Source: Clusia tigrina
Lineage: Eukaryota; Arthropoda; Insecta; Diptera; Clusiidae
Assembly: GCA_920105625.2 (NCBI GenBank)
Contig: OV050030.1
Span: 68,911,807-68,975,806, forward strand
Length of the DNA stretch: 64,000 nucleotides
Reading direction: 5' to 3'
The notes beneath the pieces are model-generated. The model saw nothing but the letters and a program-made list of their open reading frames with translations. It was not told the DNA's origin and searched no databases. This document shows positions 54,283 to 64,000 of this stretch, piece by piece. How positions within the stretch are numbered: position 1 is the stretch's first letter; each line of letters begins with the position of its first letter. The translations under genes and the position numbers were made by a program.

Positions 54283-55935
54283 CTAGTTCACTAGTCCTAG
54301 GAATGCTTGCACTTCCTTTCTGTTTCTTGGAATCGCTAAATTTTTAACGCATTTAACTTTCTGCGGGTCAGGCAGTGCTCCTGCTTCTGAGCAACGATGG
54401 CCTAAATAAACCACCTCTCTTCGCAAAAATTGACACTTCTCCGTATTCAATTTCAAATTGTGTTCTCGTAATTTCTGGAGCACCTTGCACAAGCGTTTCG
54501 AATGCTGCTGCAATTTCTTCCCATAAATTACAATATCATCCAGATACACAAAACAATCTAACCCTTGTAAGACTGTTAGCACATGGTTCATTAGCCGTTG
54601 GAACGTAGCCGGTGCTCCTGTTAATCCAAACGGCATTCTATTAAACTCATAATGCCCTAAACCGGTGCTGAACGCGGTTTTCTGCTTATCTTTGGTATCC
54701 ACCAGAACTTGGTGGTAGCCACTCGCTAAATCAAGTGTAGAAAAATATCTACTATGCCCCAATTGATCCAGAATTTCCTCTATCCTTGGAATTGGGAACA
54801 CTTGCTTGATAGTGGCGTCGTTCAATTTCCTAAAATCGACGACTATTCTCCACTTCTTCTGACCCTGAGCACCTCCCTTCTGTGGCACCAAAATTATTGG
54901 TGAATTCCAAGGCGAGATACTCGGTGAAATTATGTTATATTTTAACATTCCTTGCACTTGCCTATTTACCTCATCTTTGTGAGCTTGTGGCAATCTGTAC
55001 TGTTTCTGGTTAATTGGTGCTTGATCCACTCTAGTAGGTATTTCATGCTCTACATCTGGTGTATATGTTATCTGGTCTCCTTCCAGCAAAAATATGTCAT
55101 GGAATGACGCACAAATGGCTTCTATTGATGCCTTCTCTTCTGAATTCACGCTTGGGTCTAACTTCAGGGATTCTAGCACCCTCTCCATTCTTTTTCTTAT
55201 ATCTACCTGATTAATCTGATTCACCGATCTATAATTCGGTTCCTTAAAATTATCATAACTAGTGAATTTAGGCCTAAAATTCTTATCCATCAAGTAGTCC
55301 TTTTCTGAGGCGTTGAGTACACAAGCGTACACCTTACCCTTGTCAACGTGCGTTATGGTCTCCCCTATATATACGCCCTCCGCTAGCTGCTGCTTGTGCA
55401 AAACAACAGTCCTAAGCTTCGTATTTACATGCATAGTAACTACTCTGGTTGACCTTCCGTTTATTACCTCCATACCACACTTCTTAACCCTAGTCACGGC
55501 TCCTTCCTGCCATGACATTAATGGAAGAGTAAGGATTCTATTCTTATTATTATCATAGAATGATAACTGCTTGTCGAGCGCATCCAGTATGGATTCACTT
55601 ACCAATGTCGGACTCAAACTAATTAGTCTTCGATCGTTTGTTCGTACAGGCGAAATACTGTCCACAGTATTGGGACTTTCCTGTACCGTTACTGCTTCTG
55701 GCTCTTTTGGCGGATATCCCTTATTTTTATTAGTTATCGGACTTCCTGGAGAAAAAGGCTCGACACCAATTTCAGATGCGCCAAACAAAAATCCCGCTCC
55801 TCTCTCTTCACTCAATACTAATCTGGGCTTTACCACGCGGTTTATCCCTTCTGGTGTTAGATACTCCGGCCAGCGCACTTCCGGTGGCAATGCCAATACC
55901 GTCTGTGTAAATCCAGCCGATGCTGTGAGGACCTA
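54283..55935 (-). CDS. Ty3/gypsy reverse transcriptase (pol, first part)
   Basis: The frame opens at about 55935 with VLTASAGFTQTVLALPPEVR and runs to a TAG at 54283-54285 that replaces a sense codon between LGLVN and YRKFVEGLAG. The first 300 residues are linker (VTMHVNTKLRTVVLHKQQLA, VYACVLNASEKDYL) without a D-T/S-G protease site. RT follows: ISPSISPWNSPIILVPQK, KKWRIVVDFRKLNDATIKQV, YFSTLDLASGYHQVL, FNRMPFGLTGAPATFQRLM and CFVYLDDIVIYGKKLQQH. The YLDD box is intact. Apart from the single stop it is an open, well-kept RT. Confidence 0.92.
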
Positions 55936-56624
55936 TTGATCGCCCGTCCTTTTTTTAATACCGCACACTCATTTTCCAACAGCGATGCTGCTTCCTCTGT
56001 CTCCGTCAATCTCCGAGAAAGTTCCTTTACCCTATTCTCGAGATACTCGTTTTGTGCTCTCAAATCTTCTGTTTTCTCATAAAATTTGAACAACTTTTCT
56101 TCTGTCCTTTTTTGGATTGCCGCCAAGGCTTGATCCGCTACTTCTAATGGTGACACAGCTCCTCCGGCGTTCGCTTGCCTCCACAATTCCTGAGCTTCTT
56201 CCCTGCTCGTACTCGCTTCGAACTGGTCAACTATTTTCCCAGTAAACAGTTTCACCTCTGACTGTATTGATTTCAATCTGTTCCTTATTTCCTCGTCTGG
56301 CGAAACCAAACTCACAATCTCTTGTCCTAGTCCCTCTAATTCAGAACTAAATGTATCTGCCCATTCGTTGACCAGACTATTTATGTAGTCTGCGTAATTT
56401 TCCGCAAAATATTTTCCCTTGCCGTACTCAACTGCGTGAGGCAACAACAGTCCGTGATTATTGTTGAACTCTCTCCCCAGATTTTGCAACTGTGTTATTC
56501 GCTTGCGGTAATACACGTTGTCCTTACGTAACCTGCCGTCTTTCTTAAAGTTACGGACCAGCTTTTCAATCGTTTCGCAAATTTGCTCCTGCCTCAGCAG
56601 TAATCCTTGCGCTTCCTTCGTCAT
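55857..56624 (-). CDS. Ty3/gypsy gag-like protein (short)
   Basis: A 255-codon frame starting MTKEAQGLLLRQEQICETIE. Charged and helical: RKRITQLQNLGREFNNNHGL in the middle and a probable coiled coil near the C terminus (QNEYLENRVKELSRRLTETE). It overlaps the pol frame for about 80 bp in a different frame, which would suit ribosomal frameshifting. It is much shorter than a normal Ty3/gypsy Gag and lacks any Cys-His knuckle, so the capsid C-terminal and nucleocapsid part, plus protease, are probably deleted. Its role would be particle assembly. Confidence 0.75.
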   Translation of the reverse strand: MTKEAQGLLLRQEQICETIEKLVRNFKKDGRLRKDNVYYRKRITQLQNLGREFNNNHGLLLPHAVEYGKGKYFAENYADYINSLVNEWADTFSSELEGLGQEIVSLVSPDEEIRNRLKSIQSEVKLFTGKIVDQFEASTSREEAQELWRQANAGGAVSPLEVADQALAAIQKRTEEKLFKFYEKTEDLRAQNEYLENRVKELSRRLTETEEAASLLENECAVLKKGRAINRSSQHRLDLHRRYWHCHRKCAGRSI

Positions 56625-57629
56625 ATCCCAAATGCCAGAACAGATGGCGTATCCAAATTACAAATAAAAATCCAATAATTGTTAAAACTTGTTACAATAT
56701 TTTATTCTATCTTACTTAATGATTCAAAACAGAGTTGTTAAAAAAAAAACATTCCACCGTAAATTCTATCTTTATATACATATTCTGCTATACTTGTTTT
56801 CCATCACAAAGTTCCGCTGTCTACCGGCGTCCATTAAGTCCTTCAATCAATGCAAATTGGTCCTTGATACTCCTCATATCCAATCACCAACTTTAATACT
56901 CCTAAAAATCCTCCCAATTCGCAAAAACCGAAATTGGATTTACAGGCAAAAAATGTCTTGATTCATTCCCGGAAATTTGAATCCATATTTAAAAATAAAC
57001 CCGTAACGTATGCGAAACGTAATAATAGCATTGAAAGTTCTTTTCAACATTGATACGCAAATTTTAGTTTCCGAACTACAAATACTTTGAAACAACAACA
57101 CGTGTTGTCTGCACCTCTTGAAATATTTTCACCTAATACCCTAAGCTCAAAATGCCAAATATTTAAATCAAATGTTCTATGTTTGTTTTCAAACAACATA
57201 AATTTAAAACATCTGAATTTAATATAAAAATAATTTAAATGTCTCCAATATAGATGACATGGCTTAATAAACAATATAAATGTCCCTCACGACAAACAAA
57301 CTCAAATCCCCTACAAAAAAAATCCTCACAGCTAGGCTGAACATACATAGACCGTCCGATCATACTGACGGTTTATGGTTGCTATTCAAAGCTGCGTGCA
57401 ACAGCGCAAACGCGCCTGTATGTTGCAACTTCTTTGACCAGCGCTACGGCGCCTTCAGGGTCGCAGAAGTATCTACTTAGATTACGCTAATATACACTCT
57501 ACTCACCAAAATTTTCTCCGATGACATCTTTTTCCTTTGATTTTTGTTGCAGGATTCTTTCCTGCTACAGGGTTCCTTGCCCTGGGATTACTCCAATAGG
57601 TCCTTTAGTCCGGCTGCGCCAAAATATTG
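56625..57629 (-). other. 5' leader and PBS of the Ty3/gypsy element
   Basis: About 1 kb leader without coding. The minus strand just after the 5' LTR reads CAATATTTTGGCGCAGCCGG; TGGCGCAGCCGGACTAAAGG (57602-57621) is the PBS candidate. It is close to, but not identical with, the Ser-tRNA-type site TGGCGCAGTCGG of some Drosophila elements. Confidence 0.65.
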
Positions 57630-58090
57630 GGGTCCTTATCTGTTTGTCGGCGAGAACGTCCTCTGGAATGTCCTGTCGCGGGAACCTGTAAACCTAAATC
57701 ACTTTGTTAAATAAGCATTGCACTATTTTGGGTTTAAAACAACAAGACAGTTTATTCTTAAAATACTAGTTCTTATATACTATTTACAAATAAACATTAC
57801 AGTCTACGTCTTGACTTTTCTGGTGTTCCAGTTACGCAATTGTTATTTGGTGTCAGTGGCTCAAACCCACTGACCTACTGCAAGTAGAAGTGTCGTCGGT
57901 GCTTTGTAAATGCCCCTCGTCAGCTTGACTGCGGAACTGTGACACCCTAAAAGTTTACATCATAATTAATATATAAATACTATTCATTTACAATATTTGC
58001 ACCCTAAAAATATGTGCATTCTTAATGAGTTTAATAGGAGACGGTGCTGTGAGTCAACTATGCGTAGGTAGCTTGATTCGAACTCACAAC
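57630..58090 (-). repeat. 5' LTR of the Ty3/gypsy element
   Basis: 461 bp, GGGTCCTTATCTG...CTCACAACA on the plus strand; the first base differs from the TGG of its partner. Confidence 0.95.
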
Positions 58091-58784
58091 ACCTAACATT
58101 AAGCAGATTTACACATCACTTTTGGCACAACTGCCTATGTATTCACATACAAATCCCATATAGGTCTGCGCAGACTTAGTTGTACCAGTTACCGCCAAAA
58201 AATCCCTGAACTTCGTAGGGTTAAATCGTCTGCGTCTAAATATTGGGGTCTTCCTGCGAGCTTGCCTCCCACTGCACTTTATTCCTAACTAGCAGACGAT
58301 AACAGGCGCTGGCATGAGCGTACAACTGATGTCTGTAGAAAGCGCTTAAAGCTGCCAAAATGAAACACACGAGTTGACGTTCAAATCACAAGACAGTTTA
58401 TTATTAAAATCATAAACTTTATATACTATTTATCTCTCATTGTTTAAATAAACACTTTTCTGGTGTTCCCGTTACGCAATTTTTATTACTGCCATTTGCT
58501 CAACCAATTGTCCTACTGAATATAAAAATACCAATGGTGCATTCTATAGACCCATGCCCGTAGACAACTTGAATCCGGAACTGTAAAACCCTAAAAGTTT
58601 ACATGATGTATTATTATTAGTTACTGTTTATTTATAATACTTGCACCCTAAAAATATGTGATTGCTTAATTATTTGATACTTATACTACTTTCTAAATAG
58701 TAAATTCACTAAATATGTAGTGTATATCAAGAGTTCGTACTGTGAGTCAACTACACGCATGTAGCTTGGTTTTGACTCACAACA
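58091..58784 (-). repeat. Diverged LTR of a related, older Ty3/gypsy element
   Basis: From about 58241 (GGGGTCTTCCTGCGAG) to 58784 (TTTTGACTCACAACA) the order of motifs follows the LTRs above: AAGACAGTTTATTATTAAAA, TTTCTGGTGTTCCCGTTACG, CCCTAAAAGTTTACAT, CACCCTAAAAATATGTG and GTGAGTCAACTA...GTAGCTTG. The minus strand continues past the LTR with a TATTTAGACGCAGACG site resembling the PBS region, then internal sequence up to 58095. This is therefore a 5' LTR plus leader of a related family, interrupted by the younger element at 58090. Confidence 0.75.
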
Positions 58785-58791
58785 ACGGTCC

Positions 58792-59265
58792 TCACATGCT
58801 GTACTTTGGCCTCAGTCTCCCGCTCCGAACTTGTGGAGTATCTCTTCCGTCAAAAATCTTTTCACGTTTCTTGCTATGGCTTTTCGCGTAGCTTTTAGGA
58901 ACACAAATTTCGAGAAATGATCTAACACCAAGCACATACGCGTTTCCCGATTTCGATCGACTGTAGTTTCCGAAGAAATCTACATATAACCTTTGGAAAG
59001 GTCTTTCCGCTTTCACTTATTTTCCTCTCACTGGTTGCAAGAACTGATTAGTACTTTTCGTTTCCGTGCAAACTTTACACCCCTTCACAACGTTCGTCAC
59101 GTGCACTACCATGCCTGGCCAGAAATAAAGTGTTCTCAATCGGTGCAAGGTCTTTGCTACTCCACCATGTGCAGCCGCTTTCGCCTCATCTGCCTGGGTT
59201 ATTAAGGCAGAAGTTAATGCCTCCGGTACCCATAATTTCGAGTCTAGTGGAATACCCATTTGCAT
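58792..59265 (-). pseudogene. Integrase fragment of a third Ty3/gypsy copy
   Basis: Frame 59265-59017 reads LWVPEALTSALITQADEAKA, HGGVAKTLHRLRTLYFWPGM and VVKGCKVCTETKSTNQ, the HHCC zinc region (H...H...C-x2-C). Frame 59016-58792 reads AERPFQRLYVDFFGNYSRSK with the first catalytic Asp, then degenerates. A stop or shift lies at 59017. It stops close to the old LTR, with no second or third catalytic residue, so most of the core is deleted. On the minus strand the fragment precedes the LTR. Confidence 0.8.
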
Positions 59266-59519
59266 AGTCGAAACCGCCTGACTGTTAAGAGCGCCACGAT
59301 GCTTCCACCTGCCTCGAAGTTGACTCTTCCCGGAATTTTTTCTCCCGAAAACTTCACTTTTTCCCTTAAACTTATTTTACTATCTTTTTATATTCTTTCT
59401 TTAATCAAGTTTTTATCCGTTACTCTTAATCAAAAATTACCCCCTCTTGGTTTTGAGGTCTCTTAACATTTATCAAAATAAAAGAGCCGCTGTTTTTCTT
59501 ATCAGCCGCGCTTATTTTC
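59266..59519. other. Unassigned junction sequence
   Basis: Between the integrase fragment and the start of the duplicated block. No domain seen. It contains the breakpoint where Helitron Rep sequence begins abruptly (near 59516-59521, with only TCGCAT shared). Confidence 0.5.
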
Positions 59520-61030
59520 GCATGTTGAGCATACTCGTGCATGTGGCGTGGACTGCCAACATACGTTGCCGGTGAGATTGTTAGTCGACTGAGATTCCTC
59601 GCATCACCTTCAGTGCTTATTGCATCCCGCAAATGAATGTACTCCTCTGAACGTAATTTCGCTTGATTAAAGCGAATGTAATTGAGCAATTCAGTCTCGA
59701 TTTTGACATACATATCCACGCAGAATTGTTGAAGCAATCGGCGAAATCGCAACAGATAATTATCCTCATTTTGACGAATCATCAAACGATATGCATAGTA
59801 GTTCATCGAACTTACTTTCTTCGTTGTTTCTTCACCTAATAACAAATGAATCCAAAGTAACAAATAAATGCAAAGTTTGAAAATAAAATTAAGATACCAT
59901 TTAATTGATTGATTTGGTGACATGATTAAAGAAAGAAGTCTACTAACCAGTAACTGGATTTAACATTTTGATGTTAAAATGGTAACCGTCATCACCTTTC
60001 CAAATCATGAGCGGATACTGAAGTGCATCATAGGACCGATGCTTCTCACTAATACGTTGCAATTGTCCATTGTTTCGACGCGTCAGTACAATATCCCGTG
60101 ACTCCATTTGCTCACCGACTAAAATAATGGCAGCCTCATCAATTGTCGGTGCATTGTATTGACGTTCGTGCGCTCCGTTAGGCCTTTTATCCGCTTTAAT
60201 CACGATTTGATGATCATCTGTTAGCATTCTGTCTAACGCATTCTTAAATAATTCAATCAATTCATTATGGTCATGAAGCATTCGTTGCAATTCTCTGATG
60301 ATGTCTTCTTTCGTTCTGTTGTACAATGCACTACGACGGTTTATTTCATCGCTCTCGATCCCAATGAAATAGATTTGTAAGAAATTGTATTCGCCATCAG
60401 GAAGCGGAAATAACGACCCAGCGCGATGATGCACCTGCCCTTGAATCTGGTTACCAAGAGACGAATTCAAATTTAATAAAATCCGATCATTCAAAGGAAA
60501 CGGATGAGTACTCTTTCGAGCAGGAATTACCTTGAACGACGGATTATATCCGCTTTCATTGATAATTGATGCAGCGAAAGAAGTAATTTGAAAGCACCCA
60601 TTATAGTTCTGAACATTTGCAAGAAATTGCTTTGATTCTCTTGTTACGCCTTCTAGATACGATCGCAATGGTTCCGGTGGCGAAGGCAATGCTGGCAATT
60701 TAACTTTTCCACTAAGGCAACACAATCCAGGTGTTTCTCCTGGAAATTTCAATGCGTTGCAATGTGGACATACTACAGCCATTGATCCAATTTGAACGGC
60801 AGGAAGAGATCGATAATCGAATGCACAATCATATCGGAATGCTACTCGAAGCAAATTGTCATTGCCAGCACTTCTTCTTTGTTGTCTATTTTGAGTATTT
60901 ATTCGTCGACTTTGCATCGATAAATTTCCAGATCGATTTACTCATCTTGACTCATATTCGCACGATGAGTCGACACTGCTCGTGCACCAGCTGATCGTCG
61001 GCCTAAATTAGATCTTCTCGTTGGTGGCAT
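59520..61030 (-). pseudogene. Helitron Rep-helicase exon 1 and start of exon 2 (copy 2)
   Basis: The ATG is at 61030 (MPPTRRSNLG). About 118 bp of the Q/R-rich part are deleted near 60945. The frame 60917-59943 is open through FRYDCAFDYRSLPAVQIGSM, CPHCNALKFPGETPGLCC, HQIVIKADKRPNGAHERQYN and MIWKGDDGYHFNIKMLNPVT, so it keeps the stretch that copy 1 lost to a 10-bp deletion. A 112-bp intron (59836-59947) has GT and AG ends. Exon 2 reads KKVSSMNYYAYRLMIRQNED to RSEEYIHLRDAIS and ends at the breakpoint. Confidence 0.85.
59836..59947 (-). other. 112-bp intron in Helitron copy 2
   Basis: Donor ACTG|GTTAGTAG, acceptor TTTGTTATTAG|GTGAAGAAAC on the minus strand, as in copy 1. Confidence 0.78.
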
Positions 61031-62964
61031 TATGAAGAACAACTGCAATACAATGAAATCCCGAATAGAAAATTTGAAAACAATGGAACAACAATAGAAA
61101 CGCACCACTTCTTACAGACAAATCCCAATAGCCAACCAACAATGCAACACAGAACAAATTCGCAAAATGCCTCAATCGCTCAATCGCCACTGTTCAAATG
61201 AAATGAAAATAATCCAACGAAGTGTAAGGGGGTCCGCTAGTTCTACTATATATTCTCGTTATCAATTGTAATTCACAAAAACTCACCAAATCGCAATGAA
61301 GAAATCCGTATCTGTAAGCGCAGTGGCCGGCAAACGTTATTTGATCGAACAAAACACGAATTCGCAAAGTGCAATATGGACGCTGAAACAGCAACGAATG
61401 AAGGAACTGCGCAACTGAATCAAATGGTACAGTAGAGATATGAAAAAAATAGAGGGAAACGAAACGGCAAGTCCCTGTAAAATGGAGAACAACGTCAATG
61501 TCAACAGTTTTTTAGTCAACGTGAACAGCGCCACCACACATGAAACAAAATTGGCTTCTCCATTGATCGATAACTGATGGCGTTACGTTGCGTGTCTATC
61601 TGACAGTTCAATTGTGATACGATATGTTACATTCAAATTTGATTCTTGTTTTGGTTGTTGTCAAAATAACAAAATAAATAAATACAAAATGGCAAAAAAT
61701 TCTTCATCGTTGAAGTAACCTAAATAAAAAAAAATAAAAAAAATGGAAAAAATTGAAAAAAATCTAAAAAAAAACCTGTCGTAACACGCTGGGTGGTCAA
61801 AATAAGACATTTGAAGTTATGGTTTTTGACATTTTTTTTTTCGACTTTTTTTTTATTTTTTAAACCCGTACTGAGAAAATACCTTTCCAACAAAGTACAA
61901 ATCATCAAAATCGGTTCGGCCAATCTCGAGTTATGGGATTACATCGCTTCGGACACTTTCTTTTATATATATAGATGTAGAATCAAAAGAAATATAATTA
62001 AATTTAGAAAATATATATTTGTTGAGAAAATACTAAAATGATAGATCAACATATTTTATAATTCGGACTATAGTTATATTGTCGGAGTTTTCTGCAGTTT
62101 CATAACAAAATTAAGTTATACATAAAAACAAAGAAATTAAAGCAATATGAAATTAATGGAACAGATTTAAATAAAAGAATTTAAGAACTTTGTTAGAAGA
62201 AACGGGACATTCCTTTTAAGAAAAAGGATAGTTAAGATGCAATTTAACATGCAAAATTATATCCCAAAGGTTCGATTCCTGGGAGGGTTCATAATTGGTG
62301 TGCTGTTGTTTTCTGAGACATAATAAAAATGCTTGGGGAAAGTTTGCCTTTCATTGAAAGATCTCTAATGAGGACAAGTGGCGTGTCCTAAATAGCTATA
62401 AGATCCGCCAAAAAAAAATGTTTCAATAATTCTTCTTCTTCTTCTGAAAAATTATTACGGTGGCATAACCACATACGCAATTGCAACTACTGTTCTAACT
62501 TGTCTTGTCAATAAATTCGTTACAAAAATAATCTTCATATACTCAGAATTGACGACTATCGACTTACTCACATTATATCCCAAAGATAGAAATATGCGCA
62601 TCTCTAATAAAAAAATAAAAAATTCATATTAAAAATATAATGTACATAAAGTAGAAATATAAATAAAGCATATGTGATATTTGCCAGAGTAAACTTTTTG
62701 GGAAAATTTCACAACAAATCTTCATTCAAAAATACTGCATTATATTTAATGTTATACTGAACTCAATGTTTTTTAAAAATCTAATTTTAAAAAAACCCGA
62801 ACCAATTATTTCTGTTTAAAAAATCAAACTCACTACGCACGGATTCTAAGGCCGACCAGCTTACCTTTAGACCAGGGAGACTGAAAATTCTCGCATGTAT
62901 TTATAGAAACATGAACACAAAGAACAAACAGCCACCAAAAATTTGCAGTGGACGTGCCCTAAAC

Positions 62965-63319
62965 CAAGGCGAATGTACTTACATGGTGACTGCAAGGTGA
63001 ATTTCAATGTCAAACATAAGCGATGTGCGATTAGATAATGTTAAAAGCAAACAAAATTGAGAGGAATGGAGAAATGGATAACAGCTGCATTAAAATATAT
63101 TTGATAGTTAAACCAGACTCATAATTTCTTTATAATGTTCAAACTTCTCAAAAATAATAATTAAAAAACTCTTATTCACTCAAATCAAAACTCTGTTTGC
63201 AATTGTTTGCATATTTGTTTTGATCGCATTTTTCAATAATTTCAATTTTGACGCTACGTCGAGAAAATTAGTTTAAACCAATTTGTTTTTGCAGTCACCA
63301 TGTAAGTAAATTCACCTTG
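62965..63319. mobile_element. 355-bp non-autonomous element, copy in duplicated block
   Basis: Same ends and same flanking octamers (CCCTAAAC and CCCTGAAC) as at 24424-24778, so it was present before the block duplicated. Confidence 0.7.
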
Positions 63320-64000
63320 CCCTGAACAGAATGTAACAATTGAAATTGTTTGTATTCGATTTCAAATTAAAATTTAATCCGTATTTTAGTTCGTGGATGA
63401 ACGACGTGTTATTGTGGTGCGGGGATGTACATTTAGTTTTTATTTGCTTCATATATGAAATTCTTTAACTAAAACCATTCACACACAATCAACACACACA
63501 CAACGGGCTGTCTGCCGTGATCTATAAACATTTTTTCGTAAATGGCGAGCCAAAAATTGTTTCCCTAACCCAAATCTCCTTGTCAAAGTGAGTAGTGTAT
63601 TGAGCACACTTTGTGTAGTATTTCACACGTCTGTTGCGAAAAACTATTCTAGTATGTCGACTTGGTCAAGCACTATACACAACATTTAGAAACATTTTCA
63701 TATACATTTTCAAATATATTGGACAATACGACACACCTTATATTAAAATATTCATTATTAAATTATACATATATTAAAATATGTAATTATGCCAAGAATT
63801 TAGTGTTCATACATAGTACAGATGTACATTTTAAAGTATCATGGTATGATTTATAATAGAATGTGGTTATAGCATTGCCAACGGATGTAATAAAAACGTT
63901 TAAACAAGATGACTAAGTTCACTACTGCACACTTAATTTAAAAATATTTTATATAAATATGCAAATGTAATAGGCAACAGACGAACATGTGTTTTTTCAA

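Larger units (their letters stand above)
49296..58090 (-). mobile_element. Ty3/gypsy element with two LTRs and TSD, 8795 bp
   Basis: LTRs at 49296-49757 and 57630-58090, polypurine tract next to the first and PBS next to the second, minus-strand coding. The 4-bp direct repeat CCTA flanks it (49292-49295 and 58091-58094). By eye the LTRs differ at about ten positions in 460. It codes for a short gag-like protein, then pol with one in-frame stop. No protease motif or zinc knuckle is visible, and 2.8 kb of non-coding sequence lies between pol and the 3' LTR. Confidence 0.92.
59520..61975 (-). mobile_element. Truncated Helitron, copy 2 (5' end and exon 1)
   Basis: The 5' TC terminus is at 61975, in the same context (TATATAGATGTAGAATC) as copy 1 at 23131. 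It retains exon 1, the intron and the first 100 or so codons of exon 2, then stops in mid-Rep near 59520. No HUH, helicase or 3' CTAG end. Because the flank on the 5' side is also shared with copy 1, this copy arose by duplication of a larger block, not by its own transposition. Confidence 0.88.
59520..64000. repeat. Duplicated block, copy 2 (partner 20733-25455)
   Basis: Direct-orientation copy of 20733-25455 that runs off the window. It lacks the 330-bp block found in copy 1 at 23737-24065 (junction near 62605), has an extra block of about 110 bp at 61172-61284, and shares the 355-bp element. From 61976 on it is non-coding; the frame at 63662-63856 has no motif. Confidence 0.88.

Noticed and set aside
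49296..58090. Env gene in the long 3' region of the Ty3/gypsy element
   Set aside because: No minus-strand frame with a signal peptide, cleavage site or membrane segment.

Overview
The window looks like intergenic, probably heterochromatic or TE-dense DNA of a higher fly. A tephritid fruit fly is my guess, because one transposase has the DD41D signature reported for rosa-type mariners of Ceratitis. There is no gene I can assign to a host function. Nearly everything recognisable is a transposable element (TE): LTR retrotransposons of four groups (copia, errantivirus-like Ty3/gypsy, another Ty3/gypsy group, BEL/Pao), non-LTR elements with an RNase H domain, a Helitron, Tc1/mariner elements of three kinds, a piggyBac-like element, a small 8-bp-TSD element, and an unidentified repeat with 405-bp internal units. 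The unassigned spacers are AT-rich. Most coding regions carry stops or frameshifts.

Layout. 1-1790: degraded non-LTR element (minus). 1791-3960: AT-rich spacer with a (TA)n tract. 3966-10015: two copies of the unidentified repeat ('repeat R'). The first is split by a 5'-truncated non-LTR element (5785-8894) with a 14-bp target duplication. 10950-17733: decayed errantivirus-like element (plus) whose env is split by a reversed repeat R that itself carries a mariner (13669-14893). 17734-23131: a Helitron (minus) with both termini and a 112-bp intron. 23132-25455: flank that, with about 2.4 kb of the Helitron, is repeated at about 59520-64000. 25942-28000: copia LTR candidate, PBS, gag, protease and start of RT. 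28000-44000: a second errantivirus-like element (minus) that hosts a DD41D mariner (29023-30322) and a complete young BEL/Pao element (31520-40066, TSD GCTGG). 44600-46300: two copia fragments separated by another repeat R. 46735-47104: gag fragment. 47105-49190: piggyBac-like transposase split by an 893-bp non-autonomous mariner. 49296-58090: Ty3/gypsy element with two LTRs and TSD CCTA. 58091-59270: LTR and integrase debris of a related older element. 59520-64000: second copy of the Helitron-bearing duplication.

The elements do not act together as a pathway. The readable story is one of stratified insertions: copia may host an errantivirus, which hosts BEL and rosa; repeat R hosts LINE and mariner; piggyBac hosts mariner. 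The most unusual coding feature is a GC-rich 3' open reading frame in the BEL/Pao element (about 32059-32718, minus). It carries a second set of gag-type zinc knuckles and lies after integrase behind a plausible splice acceptor.
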